Positions 7,842-16,382 of a stretch of 35,178 nucleotides of DNA are shown here, piece by piece. The stretch comes from an uncultured Eubacterium sp. Lineage in GTDB: Bacteria; Bacillota; Clostridia; Lachnospirales; Lachnospiraceae. The stretch covers positions 1 through 35,178 of the forward strand of contig CAJTMV010000041.1 of the NCBI GenBank assembly GCA_910577225.1, written 5' to 3'. The notes under the pieces are model-generated. The model did no database searches. It had not been told where the DNA came from and saw nothing but the letters and a program-made list of their open reading frames with translations. How positions within the stretch are numbered: the first letter of the stretch is position 1; each line of letters starts with the position of its first letter. Made by a program: the position numbers and the translations under genes.

Positions 7842-8717
7842 TTATGCAAGTACAAAATAAGCGCTGATTGAAATCACGCCTACGATCAGGCAGTAAATGG
7901 AAAAGATCGTATACTTCTTTTGCCTTACCACGTACAGCATAATTTTGATACAGATGTAGCCGACAAGCGCCGCTACGAGCGTACCCGTCAGATAATACAT
8001 CCATTCTTTGGACGTGATGGTTTCCTCTCCCAAATCGAACAGCTGCAGTACTACAGAACCCAGAATTGCCGGAATCGACATAATAAAGGAATACTTTACC
8101 GCAAACTTTCGGTCAAATCCGCTGAGCAGACATGCCGTAATCGTAGTACCGGAACGCGAGATTCCAGGCAGCGTTGCAAACCCCTGACAAATGCCGATCA
8201 GAAACGCGTTCGTATAACTGACATGTCTTGGCGTCTTGCTGCCTTCCTTACAACGATCTGCGATAAAAAGCAGTACGGACGTAATGATCAGACAGATACC
8301 CGGTACGATCAGAATCGTGGACGCCTGTTCGATCAGATCTGACGCCGCAACGCCGATGATGCCGGTCGGAATGGTAGAAACAATAACCAGCATGACAAAC
8401 TTCCGGTAACCATTGCAGATAATTCTGCGGTACGGTTTCTTCTGACTGCCAAAAAGTCCGGATACCGCAACTGACAGATTGATAAAGAAATCGCCAATGA
8501 TCCCAAAGCCTTCGCAGATCATTTTCCAGATATCCCGAAAATATACTGCAAATACCGCAATCAGCGTGCCAAAATGCAGCAGACAGTCGAATAACAGCCC
8601 TGTTTCTTCCAGATCGAACGCAATCTGAAACAAGGCAAGATGTCCGGAACTGCTGACTGGCAAAAATTCGGTAATGCCCTGGATCAGCCCCATAATAATT
8701 GCTTCCACTAATGACAT
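7842..8717 (-). CDS. uppP: Undecaprenyl-diphosphatase (BacA/UppP family)
   Basis: UppP removes a phosphate from undecaprenyl pyrophosphate at the membrane, recycling the lipid carrier for peptidoglycan synthesis and giving bacitracin tolerance. Its two signature motifs are visible: ITEFLPVSSSGHL near residue 15 and PGISRSGTTI in the C-terminal half, with multiple hydrophobic helices throughout. The frame extends upstream to 8822, but the ATG at 8717 follows GGGAGG, begins the conserved MSLVEAIIMGLIQG sequence, and lies downstream of a promoter. The 291-residue form is therefore chosen. ftsK follows 64 bases later with no clear terminator. Confidence 0.94.
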   Translation of the reverse strand: MSLVEAIIMGLIQGITEFLPVSSSGHLALFQIAFDLEETGLLFDCLLHFGTLIAVFAVYFRDIWKMICEGFGIIGDFFINLSVAVSGLFGSQKKPYRRIICNGYRKFVMLVIVSTIPTGIIGVAASDLIEQASTILIVPGICLIITSVLLFIADRCKEGSKTPRHVSYTNAFLIGICQGFATLPGISRSGTTITACLLSGFDRKFAVKYSFIMSIPAILGSVVLQLFDLGEETITSKEWMYYLTGTLVAALVGYICIKIMLYVVRQKKYTIFSIYCLIVGVISISAYFVLA

Positions 8718-8793
8718 AGTATGCCTCCCTGCTAACAGCAAAAAACGAAAACGGGATGTTTTCGTCTTCTGCTGTAAAAAATCATATGAAATT

Positions 8794-8822
8794 ATATTAC
8801 CATATCCTGGAAGAAATGTCAT
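8794..8822 (-). promoter_or_regulatory. Candidate promoter of uppP
   Basis: On the minus strand ATGACA (8817-8822) and TAATAT (8794-8799) are 17 bases apart. An overlapping perfect TATAAT (8791-8796) would need a 20-base spacer. The longer upstream reading of uppP would start inside this element. Confidence 0.4.
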
Positions 8823-8864
8823 GGACTTTTGTCAATTTTAAAAAATTTAATAAATCCATAAACG

Positions 8865-9572
8865 TCAGATATTTTCCGTGTTTCCCTGAATCATTTTGTG
8901 CAGTTTTTTCAAAGCGTCTTTCATCCCGCCTACTTCGCGAATGATGCCTTCCTTTACCGCCTCTTCTCCTACAAGAATCGTCCCTAAGTCTTTCGTCAGC
9001 ATCGTCGTATTCATCATCAGCTTTTCCAGCCTGTCTTCTTTTGCATCACAGTGAGAAGCGATAAATCCGATAATCCGGTTCTGCATCTGCTTAAAGTAAT
9101 CATACGTAGGCGGCGCGCCGATCACCATACCGTTCATACGAACCGGATGAATGACCATCGTACCCGTCGGTACGATAAAAGAATAATTCGTAGAAACCGC
9201 AAGCGGCACGCCGATGGAATGGCTGCCGCCAAGCACTAACGATACCGTCGGCTTGCTCAGGGAAGCGACCATTTCCGCGATCGCAAGTCCGGATTCAATA
9301 TCTCCGCCAACCGTATTCAGCAGCAGCATAACCCCGTCGATGTTGTCAGCGTCTTCAATTTCCGCCAGTTTCGGCAAAACATGCTCGTATTTTGTCGTTT
9401 TGGTATTGGACGAGAGACATTCGTGCCCTTCGATTTCACCGATTACAGACAGCAGATAAATTCTGTGATGATGGAAATTATCTTCCAGCGTTACTTCCCC
9501 GTTATTTTTAATATTTTCATTATCAGAAAGCTCCGTTTCCAGCTCTTCCTTTTTTTCATTTACATCGCTCAT
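8865..9572 (-). CDS. tepA: TepA, ClpP-family translocation-enhancing protease
   Basis: This 235-residue cytosolic ClpP-fold protein closely follows Bacillus TepA (YmfB), linked in the literature to protein export and to degradation of spore proteins. It keeps the family hallmarks: SVIGEIEGH, KTTKYEHVLP, LLNTVGGDIESGLAIAEM, the nucleophile loop GGSHSIGVP (Ser119) and the His of MVIHPVR (His142). The frame is open to 9734, but a promoter at 9619-9647 lies inside that extension. The ATG at 9572 follows GAGG and begins the conserved region, so it is chosen. It lies between glgA and uppP and has its own promoter. Confidence 0.92.
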   Translation of the reverse strand: MSDVNEKKEELETELSDNENIKNNGEVTLEDNFHHHRIYLLSVIGEIEGHECLSSNTKTTKYEHVLPKLAEIEDADNIDGVMLLLNTVGGDIESGLAIAEMVASLSKPTVSLVLGGSHSIGVPLAVSTNYSFIVPTGTMVIHPVRMNGMVIGAPPTYDYFKQMQNRIIGFIASHCDAKEDRLEKLMMNTTMLTKDLGTILVGEEAVKEGIIREVGGMKDALKKLHKMIQGNTENI

Positions 9573-9618
9573 ACCTGTTCCTCGCTTACTTTTTTCCTCA
9601 GTATGCGCGGTTTGTATG

Positions 9619-9647
9619 ATTTTATGCGTCCGAAAAACATCTGTAAA
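9619..9647 (-). promoter_or_regulatory. Sigma-A-type promoter of tepA
   Basis: TTTACA (9642-9647) and TAAAAT (9619-9624) on the minus strand are 17 bases apart, each 5/6 to consensus. The expected start near 9612 leaves a 40-base leader before the tepA ATG. Confidence 0.6.
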
Positions 9648-9767
9648 AAAGCTGCGGAAACCGATGGTTCGATACCTGACGAAAATTTTGCATTCGCAGC
9701 CTCTGACATGCAGCTTCACTTTGCATGGTATCATTCACCGGTTTCCAACAGCCTGCTGATCCGTTTG

Positions 9768-9799
9768 TCCTGTCTTATTTAACTCCTGTCTTATTTATC
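9768..9799. repeat. 16-bp tandem duplication across the glgA stop codon
   Basis: Copies at 9768-9783 and 9784-9799 match at 15 of 16 bases. The second copy contains the glgA stop codon (TAA at 9791-9793 on the minus strand), and the first carries a relic of the same triplet. Confidence 0.85.
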
Positions 9800-11245
9800 T
9801 CCTATCAGATAATTATACAGTCCTTCGTATTTGAATTTGGAAGCATTCCATGAAAAGTCTTTTGCCATACCGCGGTCGATCATATGGTTCCAGTCTTTTT
9901 TCATATCATAAAATACTTTTTTGGCATAATTAATTACTTTTAACATCTCTTCTCCATTATAATTTGAGAAGGAGAAGCCGTCGCCTCTGTCTTCGTATTC
10001 ATTAAACGGCTCAACCGTATCTTTTAAACCGCCTGTCTCACGCACAATCGGCGCGGTACCGTAGCGGAAAGAGATCAGCTGTGTCAGTCCGCACGGTTCA
10101 AACTGGGAAGGCATCAAAAATGCATCTGCCGCCGCGTACAGTTTATGAGCCAGATCATCCGAATAACAGATATTGGCAGATACGCGATCGCCATATTTCC
10201 ATGCGTAATGACGGAACATATTTTCATATCCCGGATCTCCGGTACCAATTACGACAAGCTGCGTATAGTCGTCTACGATCCGGTCGATCACATAGTTAAT
10301 GAGGTCAAGCCCCTTTTGGTCAGTCAGACGGGAAATCAGGCCGATCATAAATTTCTTCTTATCAACGGCAAGTCCAAGTTCTTCCTGGAGCTTGACCTTG
10401 TTATTAAATTTCTTCTTACGCCAGTTGCTCGCGTCATAATTGCTGTAGATCTTCGGATCCGTCGCCGGATTATAAATATCGTAATCGATCCCGTTTACAA
10501 TCCCCTGCATATCCAGATGTCTCGCGGATAACAGACCGTCCAGTCCCTCGCCGTAATACGATGTCTGAATCTCCTGTGCATATGTATCGCTGACAGTCGT
10601 AATATAGTCCGCATAAACAAGACCGCCTTTTAACATGCTGGCATCTTTATTAAACTCCAGCTTATCCGGTACAAACAGATTGTTGGTAAGACCGCTTAAG
10701 CCCTGGAATACTTTTTTGTCCCAGATTCCCTGGAATTTTAAATTGTGAATCGTCATAATCGACTTCATACCCCAGTAGAACATATCGCCCTGGAATTCAT
10801 TTTTTAAATACACAGGAATCAGGCCTGTCTGCCAGTCGTGGCAATGTACCAGATCCGGCTGAAAATCGATGGCTTTTAACATGGATAATACCGCTTTGTC
10901 AAAGAAAATAAATTTTTCAATATCATAACGGATATCTCCATAAGGTACTGCACAGTTAAAATATTCCTGATTATCGATAAAATAAAACGTAACGCCGTCC
11001 AGCTCATATTTGAGAACGCCGACATACTTTTCAGGAAGCATCGGTCCGGTTCCCATATAAAAATGCGTCACATACTGAAATTCGTTTCTGAAATGCTCCG
11101 GAATGCATGTATAGTTTGGAATGACAACGCGCACATCCCAATATTCCTTGTCAAACTCCTTTGGTAACGCCCCGCATACATCCGCCAGTCCCCCGGTTTT
11201 AATAAACGGCACACATTCAGATGCTGCAAATAGTATTTTTTTCAT
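9791..11245 (-). CDS. glgA: Glycogen synthase (ADP-glucose type)
   Basis: GlgA extends alpha-1,4-glucan chains from ADP-glucose in the cytosol (GT5 family, GT-B fold). The N-terminal ADP-glucose loop KTGGLADV (Lys16), the HCHDWQTGLIPVYL motif, GLISRLTDQKGLDL and the C-terminal MPSQFEPCGLTQLISFRYGT are all visible. The frame opens at 11272, but GGAGGAG lies between that codon and the ATG at 11245, which begins the conserved MKKILFAASECVPF. The 484-residue form is therefore chosen. No glgB, glgC, glgD or glgP lies in the window, so its partners are elsewhere. It is downstream of yebC on the same strand. Confidence 0.95.
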   Translation of the reverse strand: MKKILFAASECVPFIKTGGLADVCGALPKEFDKEYWDVRVVIPNYTCIPEHFRNEFQYVTHFYMGTGPMLPEKYVGVLKYELDGVTFYFIDNQEYFNCAVPYGDIRYDIEKFIFFDKAVLSMLKAIDFQPDLVHCHDWQTGLIPVYLKNEFQGDMFYWGMKSIMTIHNLKFQGIWDKKVFQGLSGLTNNLFVPDKLEFNKDASMLKGGLVYADYITTVSDTYAQEIQTSYYGEGLDGLLSARHLDMQGIVNGIDYDIYNPATDPKIYSNYDASNWRKKKFNNKVKLQEELGLAVDKKKFMIGLISRLTDQKGLDLINYVIDRIVDDYTQLVVIGTGDPGYENMFRHYAWKYGDRVSANICYSDDLAHKLYAAADAFLMPSQFEPCGLTQLISFRYGTAPIVRETGGLKDTVEPFNEYEDRGDGFSFSNYNGEEMLKVINYAKKVFYDMKKDWNHMIDRGMAKDFSWNASKFKYEGLYNYLIGDK

Positions 11246-11290
11246 AAATAGCTCCTCCATATTGATTTTCATTTATTGTAAATAAACGTT

Positions 11291-11304
11291 ACAGGCTCGC
11301 CTGT
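11291..11304 (-). terminator. Weak hairpin after yebC
   Basis: A 6-bp stem (11291-11296 with 11299-11304) with a two-base loop lies just after the yebC stop, followed on the minus strand by AACGTTTATTT. The stem and T content are weak, so this may only attenuate readthrough into glgA. Confidence 0.25.
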
Positions 11305-11306
11305 CA

Positions 11307-12035
11307 CTATTCATCCCAGTTATGATATACGGTCTGCACATCGTCGTCTTCATCGAGCATATCCAGAATCTTTTGAATAGACGCAAGATCCGCTTCGTTT
11401 TCCAGTGTGACGTACGTCTGCGGTATCATCGTAACTTCTGCCTGTGTCATCGCGATTCCCTGTTCTTTGAGCGCATCGCACACTGCCGGAAATTCAGCCG
11501 GATCTGTCGTAATCTCAAAGCTGTCTTCTTCCTCTGAAAAATCCTCCGCTCCGGCATCGAGCGCCAGCATCATCAGATCGTCGGCATCCATTTCGCACTC
11601 TTCCCTGTCGATAAAAATCTGGCCTTTTTTATCAAACATATAAGAAACGCATCCCTGTGTGCCAATGCTGCCGTTGCCTTTTGTAAAACAGTTTCGAACG
11701 TTTGCCGCCGTACGGTTTTTGTTGTCGGTCAGCGCGTCTACAATAATTGCCGTACCTCCCGGGCCGTAGCCTTCGTATGTAACGACTTCGTAGTTTACGT
11801 TATTGGAGTCTCCGGCTGCTTTTTTAATCCCGCGGTCGATCGTATCGTTTGGCATGTTGTTGGCCTTGGCTTTTGCGATAACGTCGCGCAGTTTGGAATT
11901 ATTCGCCGGATCCGGACCGCCTTCTTTGACAGCGATTGCAATTTCACGGCCGATCATTGTAAATGTTTTTCCTTTTGCAGCGTCGTTTTTTTCTTTTTTA
12001 TGCTTGATATTCGCAAATTTGGAATGTCCTGACAT
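11307..12035 (-). CDS. YebC/PmpR-family regulatory or translation factor
   Basis: The 242-residue protein begins MSGHSKFANIKHKKEKNDAAKGK, the hallmark of the YebC/TACO1 family. It retains the mid-domain GGPDPANNSKLRD and YEGYGPGGTAIIVD motifs and the acidic C-terminal domain. Family members are described either as transcription regulators or as ribosome-associated factors that help synthesis of proline-rich stretches. The ATG at 12035 follows GAGGAT and starts the conserved sequence, while the upstream ATG at 12059 does not. Its leader contains a perfect 17-bp tandem duplication. It follows the CBS-domain gene on the minus strand. Confidence 0.93.
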   Translation of the reverse strand: MSGHSKFANIKHKKEKNDAAKGKTFTMIGREIAIAVKEGGPDPANNSKLRDVIAKAKANNMPNDTIDRGIKKAAGDSNNVNYEVVTYEGYGPGGTAIIVDALTDNKNRTAANVRNCFTKGNGSIGTQGCVSYMFDKKGQIFIDREECEMDADDLMMLALDAGAEDFSEEEDSFEITTDPAEFPAVCDALKEQGIAMTQAEVTMIPQTYVTLENEADLASIQKILDMLDEDDDVQTVYHNWDE

Positions 12036-12050
12036 ATATAAATCCTCTTT

Positions 12051-12084
12051 TCTGTTCAATACTCTGTTCTGTTCAATACTCTGT
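12051..12084. repeat. 17-bp perfect tandem duplication in the yebC leader
   Basis: TCTGTTCAATACTCTGT occurs twice head to tail (12051-12067 and 12068-12084). AAATCCTCTTTT, which carries the yebC ribosome binding site in reverse, also occurs at 12040-12051 and again at 12091-12102, so the leader appears locally duplicated. Confidence 0.8.
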
Positions 12085-12160
12085 TATATGAAATCCTCTT
12101 TTTTATAAAAACATCTGTACAGTTTCCATACGCATTTCCATATATTTTCATTTTATCATT

Positions 12161-12244
12161 TCATCCGGCAGATGACAAGCATTATTCCTTACGAATCTCT
12201 GCTCATCCGGCAGATGACAGGCATTATTCTTTACGAACCTCTAC
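12161..12244. repeat. 42-bp tandem duplication across the CBS-gene stop codon
   Basis: Copies at 12161-12202 and 12203-12244 match at 38 of 42 bases. The right copy holds the last codons and stop (12224-12226) of the CBS gene. The left copy holds the same codons and a second stop exactly 42 bases (14 codons) downstream, so the gene tail is duplicated in frame. Confidence 0.9.
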
Positions 12245-13087
12245 GGTCTGGATCATTTTATTTTCTACTTTCGTCACATGAAAATGATAACCGTCCTCGT
12301 GTACCGAAAAGGTCTCCCCGTCGGCCGGTATCCGATCGATCCTTGCAGTCAGAAATCCGTTGAGCGTATCATAATCTTCCTCCGGCTCCATTTCCAACGC
12401 ATCCGTGACATCGTCAAACGCAGCCATGCCATGCATGAGAAAGCTGCCGTCCGGCTGCTTTACGATCAGCTGCTTTTCTTTGTCGTGCTCGTCAAAAATA
12501 TTTCCGACGATTTCTTCCAGAATATCTTCCAGGGCAACCAGCCCTGATGTCTGCCCGTACTCGTCCACGACAATGACCATATGCGCCTTTTTTTCCTGCA
12601 TTTTCTGAAACAAATCGCTGATTTTACGCGTCTCCGGAATAAATTCGCTTTTGGAAAGCATCCCCTCGATATCTTTGATCTGCCAGCTTAAATATTCTTC
12701 TTTTCTGCTAAACGCCATGACTTCCCTGATATGTAGGATACCGATAATGTTATCGATGTCGTCCAAAAATACCGGAAATCTTGAATATGTCTCGCCTAAG
12801 ACACGATCCAGCGTCTGCTGCAGATTCATCGTTCCATCCAGCGCACATATATTCGAACGGTGCGTCATAATATCTTTGGCCTCTTTGTCTGTAAACTCAA
12901 AAATATTTTGTATCATTTCCACTTCGTTTGCCTGCAGGACACCGGTTTCCTGTCCCTCGTTGACCATGGAAATAATTTCCCGTTCTGTAATCTTGTCTGC
13001 ATTTTTCCGGTTCAGCTTTTTTAAAAAATCACTGAACCAGTTGTTTTTTTCAGCGTAACTTAACTTGGGACTCGCGCCATCGTCCAT
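12224..13087 (-). CDS. CorC/HlyC-family CBS-domain protein without DUF21
   Basis: This 287-residue protein has a pair of CBS domains (about 65-190) that likely bind adenine nucleotides, and a C-terminal CorC_HlyC domain (about 205-285, DYDTLNGFLTARIDRIP). It lacks the N-terminal membrane DUF21 domain of larger relatives and so resembles E. coli CorC in layout. Family roles are in magnesium or cobalt handling; the older hemolysin label is unproven for most members. The start follows AGGAG. A promoter lies in the 83-base gap after mazF. The 3' end is duplicated in tandem. Confidence 0.88.
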   Translation of the reverse strand: MDDGASPKLSYAEKNNWFSDFLKKLNRKNADKITEREIISMVNEGQETGVLQANEVEMIQNIFEFTDKEAKDIMTHRSNICALDGTMNLQQTLDRVLGETYSRFPVFLDDIDNIIGILHIREVMAFSRKEEYLSWQIKDIEGMLSKSEFIPETRKISDLFQKMQEKKAHMVIVVDEYGQTSGLVALEDILEEIVGNIFDEHDKEKQLIVKQPDGSFLMHGMAAFDDVTDALEMEPEEDYDTLNGFLTARIDRIPADGETFSVHEDGYHFHVTKVENKMIQTVEVRKE

Positions 13088-13140
13088 AAAACTCTCTCCT
13101 TTTTGTAATTCCTGTCGTTTTTTTCATTTCTTTCAATAAT

Positions 13141-13169
13141 AAAATATCATTTCTCACAGATTACGTCAA
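13141..13169 (-). promoter_or_regulatory. Candidate promoter of the CBS gene
   Basis: TTGACG (13164-13169) and TATTTT (13141-13146) on the minus strand are 17 bases apart. It lies in the gap just after the mazF stop codon, with a start expected near 13134. Confidence 0.45.
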
Positions 13170-13170
13170 G

Positions 13171-13521
13171 CTATGTAGCGGCTAATTGCAGGCTTACACA
13201 TAGCGCCTTGTCGATTTTTTTCATAATCTCCCCGTCCAGATGACAGACTTTGTCTTTTAATCTTTTTTTATCGATCGTACGCAGCTGCTCTAATAAAATC
13301 ACAGAATCCTTCACCAGTGCGTAGCGGCTGCTGGACAGCTCCACATGCGTCGGCAGCTTCGCCTTGTTCATCTGCGAGGTAATGGCTGCGCAAATAACCG
13401 TCGGGCTGTGCAAATTCCCTACGTCGTTTTGAATAATTAACACCGGACGCACGCCGCCCTGCTCAGAGCCAACGACCGGTCTTAAGTCAGCATAATAAAT
13501 ATCTCCACGTCTTATTAACAT
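13171..13521 (-). CDS. mazF: MazF/EndoA-type mRNA interferase
   Basis: This 116-residue protein is very close to Bacillus NdoA, the ribosome-independent endoribonuclease that cuts mRNA at UACAU-type sites. The RGDIYYADLRPVVGSEQGG start, Arg25 and Thr48 (the catalytic pair described for the Bacillus enzyme) and the TIDKKRL segment are present. A GTG at 13530 opens the frame, but it overlaps the GGAG site; the ATG at 13521 is spaced 8 bases from it and is preferred. In Bacillus the order is alr, ndoAI (antitoxin), ndoA. Here the gap from alr is only about 70 bases and holds no antitoxin gene. It probably forms the end of the alr transcript. Confidence 0.93.
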   Translation of the reverse strand: MLIRRGDIYYADLRPVVGSEQGGVRPVLIIQNDVGNLHSPTVICAAITSQMNKAKLPTHVELSSSRYALVKDSVILLEQLRTIDKKRLKDKVCHLDGEIMKKIDKALCVSLQLAAT

Positions 13522-13593
13522 CTTTTTCACTCCACAAAATAGGTTATACGGTGAGTATTACCAGTTTTATCGAGTGTATTCATGCAATGCAAT

Positions 13594-14766
13594 TTATTCC
13601 ATCTGGTTTTTCAGACGATCAGACAGCGGCTTTCCGTTTTTATAATATACCCTCGGAATCCGCCTGGAAAAGCCGCAGGCAAGTTCGTAATGAAATCTGC
13701 CGGACAGATCTGAAAGCGTCTGCAGCGTAAGAACTTCTTCTCCGTCTCTGCCTGCCAGTACTACTTTATCGCCAGTCTTTACATCCGCAATGCCAGTCAC
13801 GTCCACCATAAACTGATCCATGCAGATTCTGCCCGTAATCGGCGCTTTTTGGCCATGAATGAGCACATACCCTGTATTTGAAAGTTCTCTCGGATACCCG
13901 TCCCCATACCCGATCGGAATGGTTGCAATGATCTGTTCTCTGGTCGTCGTATAAGTACCTCCATAAGAAATGCTTCTGCCCGTGTCCAGATGCTTGACAT
14001 AAGCGACATGACTGATCAGTTCCAGTACGGGATGCAGATCCACGCGCTCCTTATGCACCTCGTTGGACGGCCAGAGTCCGTATAAAATGATACCCGCCCT
14101 TACCAGATCCATCTGCGCCTGCGGCAGATCGATGATCCCTGCGCTGTTTGCACAGTGACGGTATGGAATATGCACGCCTGCCGCTTCTGTCAGACGTATC
14201 ATACGTTCAAACTGCGTCAGCTGATCCAGCGCAGCTGTTTTATCCGTCTCATCTGCTCTGGCAAAATGCGTAAAGATTCCTTCTGGTATTATATGCGGCA
14301 AAGACGCGATCTGCGCAATTATTTTTGCATTTTCTTCCGATACCTGCATACCGATACGGCTCATGCCGGTATCGACCTTGATATGGACCCGTACGTCTTT
14401 GTGTAACTTTTGCGCCTCATCCGAAAGCTGCTTTGCCATTTCGAAGGTAAACACAGTCAGACAGATATTTTGTTCGATCAGCATCGGATAATGTTCTGAA
14501 AACACATAGCCCAGTATCAGAACCGGTTTTTGAATGCCATACCGGCGCAGCTGCAGCGCTTCTTCTGCCGTTGCGACTGCAAACCCATACAAACAGCCGG
14601 CCGGCTCCAGTTCCGCCGCTATCTGGCGCGCGCCATGACCATATGCGTCCGTTTTAATGACGGCGATCACCTGCGTATCTGGTCTGGTCAGTTTGTGGAT
14701 CGCGTCCAGATTGTGCCGGACAGCGTCCAGATCGATTTTTGCATAGATGCGGTTATTTGGATTCAT
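13594..14766 (-). CDS. alr: Alanine racemase
   Basis: Alr is the pyridoxal-phosphate enzyme that interconverts L- and D-alanine, supplying D-alanine for peptidoglycan. The N-terminal barrel carries VIKTDAYGHG, whose lysine (about 38) binds the cofactor. The C-terminal domain has SISYGGTYTT with the catalytic tyrosine, and IPIGYGDGYPR and CMDQFMVDV are standard. The frame opens with an ATG at 14772 only two bases from GAGG. The second ATG at 14766 has 8 bases of spacing and gives 390 residues, so it is preferred. The gene starts about 30 bases after nnr and runs into mazF, matching the conserved Firmicute order. Confidence 0.95.
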   Translation of the reverse strand: MNPNNRIYAKIDLDAVRHNLDAIHKLTRPDTQVIAVIKTDAYGHGARQIAAELEPAGCLYGFAVATAEEALQLRRYGIQKPVLILGYVFSEHYPMLIEQNICLTVFTFEMAKQLSDEAQKLHKDVRVHIKVDTGMSRIGMQVSEENAKIIAQIASLPHIIPEGIFTHFARADETDKTAALDQLTQFERMIRLTEAAGVHIPYRHCANSAGIIDLPQAQMDLVRAGIILYGLWPSNEVHKERVDLHPVLELISHVAYVKHLDTGRSISYGGTYTTTREQIIATIPIGYGDGYPRELSNTGYVLIHGQKAPITGRICMDQFMVDVTGIADVKTGDKVVLAGRDGEEVLTLQTLSDLSGRFHYELACGFSRRIPRVYYKNGKPLSDRLKNQME

Positions 14767-14796
14767 TGTCATATCCTCTGTTTAAAAAGTAGATTC

Positions 14797-16302
14797 TCAT
14801 GCTAAATATTTGTGAAAAACAGTTCCAATTGCATGCAGCAGATCTCCTGCCAGAACACTGTAGCTGCCGGTTTGCTCTGCCGCGGCTTCTCCTGCCAGTC
14901 CGTGCAGATACACGCCGATATAAGCCGCCTCCTGCAGCTCCATCCCCTGTGCAGCCAGCGCTGCGATCATACCGGTTAAAATATCGCCGCTGCCGCCTTT
15001 TGCCATCGCGCTGCACCCGGATGTATTTAAATATGTGCCGGACGGACCGGCCGTTACGGTTACGGCGTCTTTTAATACGCAGATCAGATCATACTGTGCC
15101 GCAAACTGTACGGCCACGCCGCGCAGATCCTTTAAAATATCCGGTATTTTCTTTTTGCAAAGTCCCGCCATTTCTCCAGGATGCGGCGTTACGATCAGGC
15201 TGGCGGACGATTGCCGCAGCAGATCCGGCTGATCCGCCAGAATGCGAAGCGCGTCCGCGTCTGCAATGACCGGAGTCTTTGCGGTTAACAGCACCTGCCG
15301 TGTCATTTTGCACGCAGCAGGCGCTGTGCCAAGGCCCGGACCGATGGCAATGACATCGGCCCACCGGATGGCTTCTGCCAGCAGATCTTCCCGCATCTGT
15401 TCGGAATCCTGCGTCTGATACACAGACAAAATGGCTTCCGGAAGCGACGTTTGTATGATCGAACGGTTTTCCTCACAGGTAACGATTTTGACGAGTCCGC
15501 AGCCGCAGGCATAGGCAGCCTTTGCACAAAACAGAGCCGCGCCGGCCATCCCCATACTGCCTGCGATCACAAGCACCCGCCCGAACGTGCCCTTGTTCGA
15601 TCTTGCCGGTCGTTTCGGAATCCGCAAAAGATCCGAAGGCTCCGGCGCAAACAGACCGGGACGCCGTCCCAGCCAGCTTTCATCTGTAATGCCAATATCG
15701 GCAATCACAACTTTTCCACATGTTTCACATCCGGGATAAAACAGCTGTCCCGCCTTTTGATAAGCAAACGTAACCGTCAGATGCGCGGCAAACGATGGCT
15801 CATACGTCGTGCCATCGTCTGCCGATACGCCGCTTGGCATATCGATGGCAATCCGAAAGCTGTCGGTCTGGTTTAAAAGCTGTATCCACTGTGCGTAAAT
15901 ACCGGTCAGAGCCCTGGTCAGACCGACCCCAAACAACGCGTCGATCACGCAGTCAAAAGAAAACGACTGCGGCATCTGCTCCGTTATTTTTATGCCGTAT
16001 TTGTCAAGAATATCCCGCTGCAGCTGATTCTCCAAAGAACGTTTTCCATTGTCAGGCGTCTGTACGACAACAATCGCGTAGCCGCGCTGATACAACAGTC
16101 TGGCCACAGCAAGTCCGTCTGCCCCGTTATTCCCATTGCCGCATACAATCAGAACGCGCCCTGTACCCGGCACCGCTTTTACTGTTTCCTCTGTGACAAG
16201 GAGCGCCGCCCGCTCCATCAGCACGAGAGACGGTACGCCGAAATGATGAATCGTATTACTGTCGCAGAACTTCATTTCCTCACTGTTTACAATCCGTTTC
16301 AT
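14797..16302 (-). CDS. nnr: Bifunctional NAD(P)H-hydrate epimerase / ADP-dependent dehydratase
   Basis: This 501-residue repair enzyme fuses the YjeF epimerase domain (about 1-215) to the ribokinase-like NAD(P)HX dehydratase (about 225-495). Together they restore damaged NADH and NADPH hydrates. Epimerase landmarks are GNGNNGADGL, DALFGVGL and DMPSGVSADDG. Dehydratase landmarks are GSMGMAGAA, AIGPGLGT, TPHPGEMAGL and the catalytic GGSGDILTGM. The ATG at 16302 follows AGAGG. It sits between rex and alr, an association seen across Firmicutes. The acpS gene that often accompanies it is absent here. Confidence 0.95.
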   Translation of the reverse strand: MKRIVNSEEMKFCDSNTIHHFGVPSLVLMERAALLVTEETVKAVPGTGRVLIVCGNGNNGADGLAVARLLYQRGYAIVVVQTPDNGKRSLENQLQRDILDKYGIKITEQMPQSFSFDCVIDALFGVGLTRALTGIYAQWIQLLNQTDSFRIAIDMPSGVSADDGTTYEPSFAAHLTVTFAYQKAGQLFYPGCETCGKVVIADIGITDESWLGRRPGLFAPEPSDLLRIPKRPARSNKGTFGRVLVIAGSMGMAGAALFCAKAAYACGCGLVKIVTCEENRSIIQTSLPEAILSVYQTQDSEQMREDLLAEAIRWADVIAIGPGLGTAPAACKMTRQVLLTAKTPVIADADALRILADQPDLLRQSSASLIVTPHPGEMAGLCKKKIPDILKDLRGVAVQFAAQYDLICVLKDAVTVTAGPSGTYLNTSGCSAMAKGGSGDILTGMIAALAAQGMELQEAAYIGVYLHGLAGEAAAEQTGSYSVLAGDLLHAIGTVFHKYLA

Positions 16303-16328
16303 ATTTCCTCTTCCTAATCATCCAAATG

Positions 16329-16365
16329 ATTGCTATCGTTCGAATCAGACAAACCTGATAGCGAT
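16329..16365. other. Hairpin in the rex-nnr gap
   Basis: Arms 16329-16337 and 16357-16365 pair at 8 of 9 positions around a 19-base loop. There is no T run in either direction, so a terminator is unlikely. It may be an RNA processing or leader structure between rex and nnr, or chance. Confidence 0.2.
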
Positions 16366-16382
16366 TGATTTTACAAACGCAG

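Noticed and set aside
9656..9746. GGAAACCG / CGGTTTCC inverted repeat between glgA and tepA
   Set aside because: The arms are only 8 bases and are separated by about 75 bases with no T run, so a functional hairpin is unlikely.
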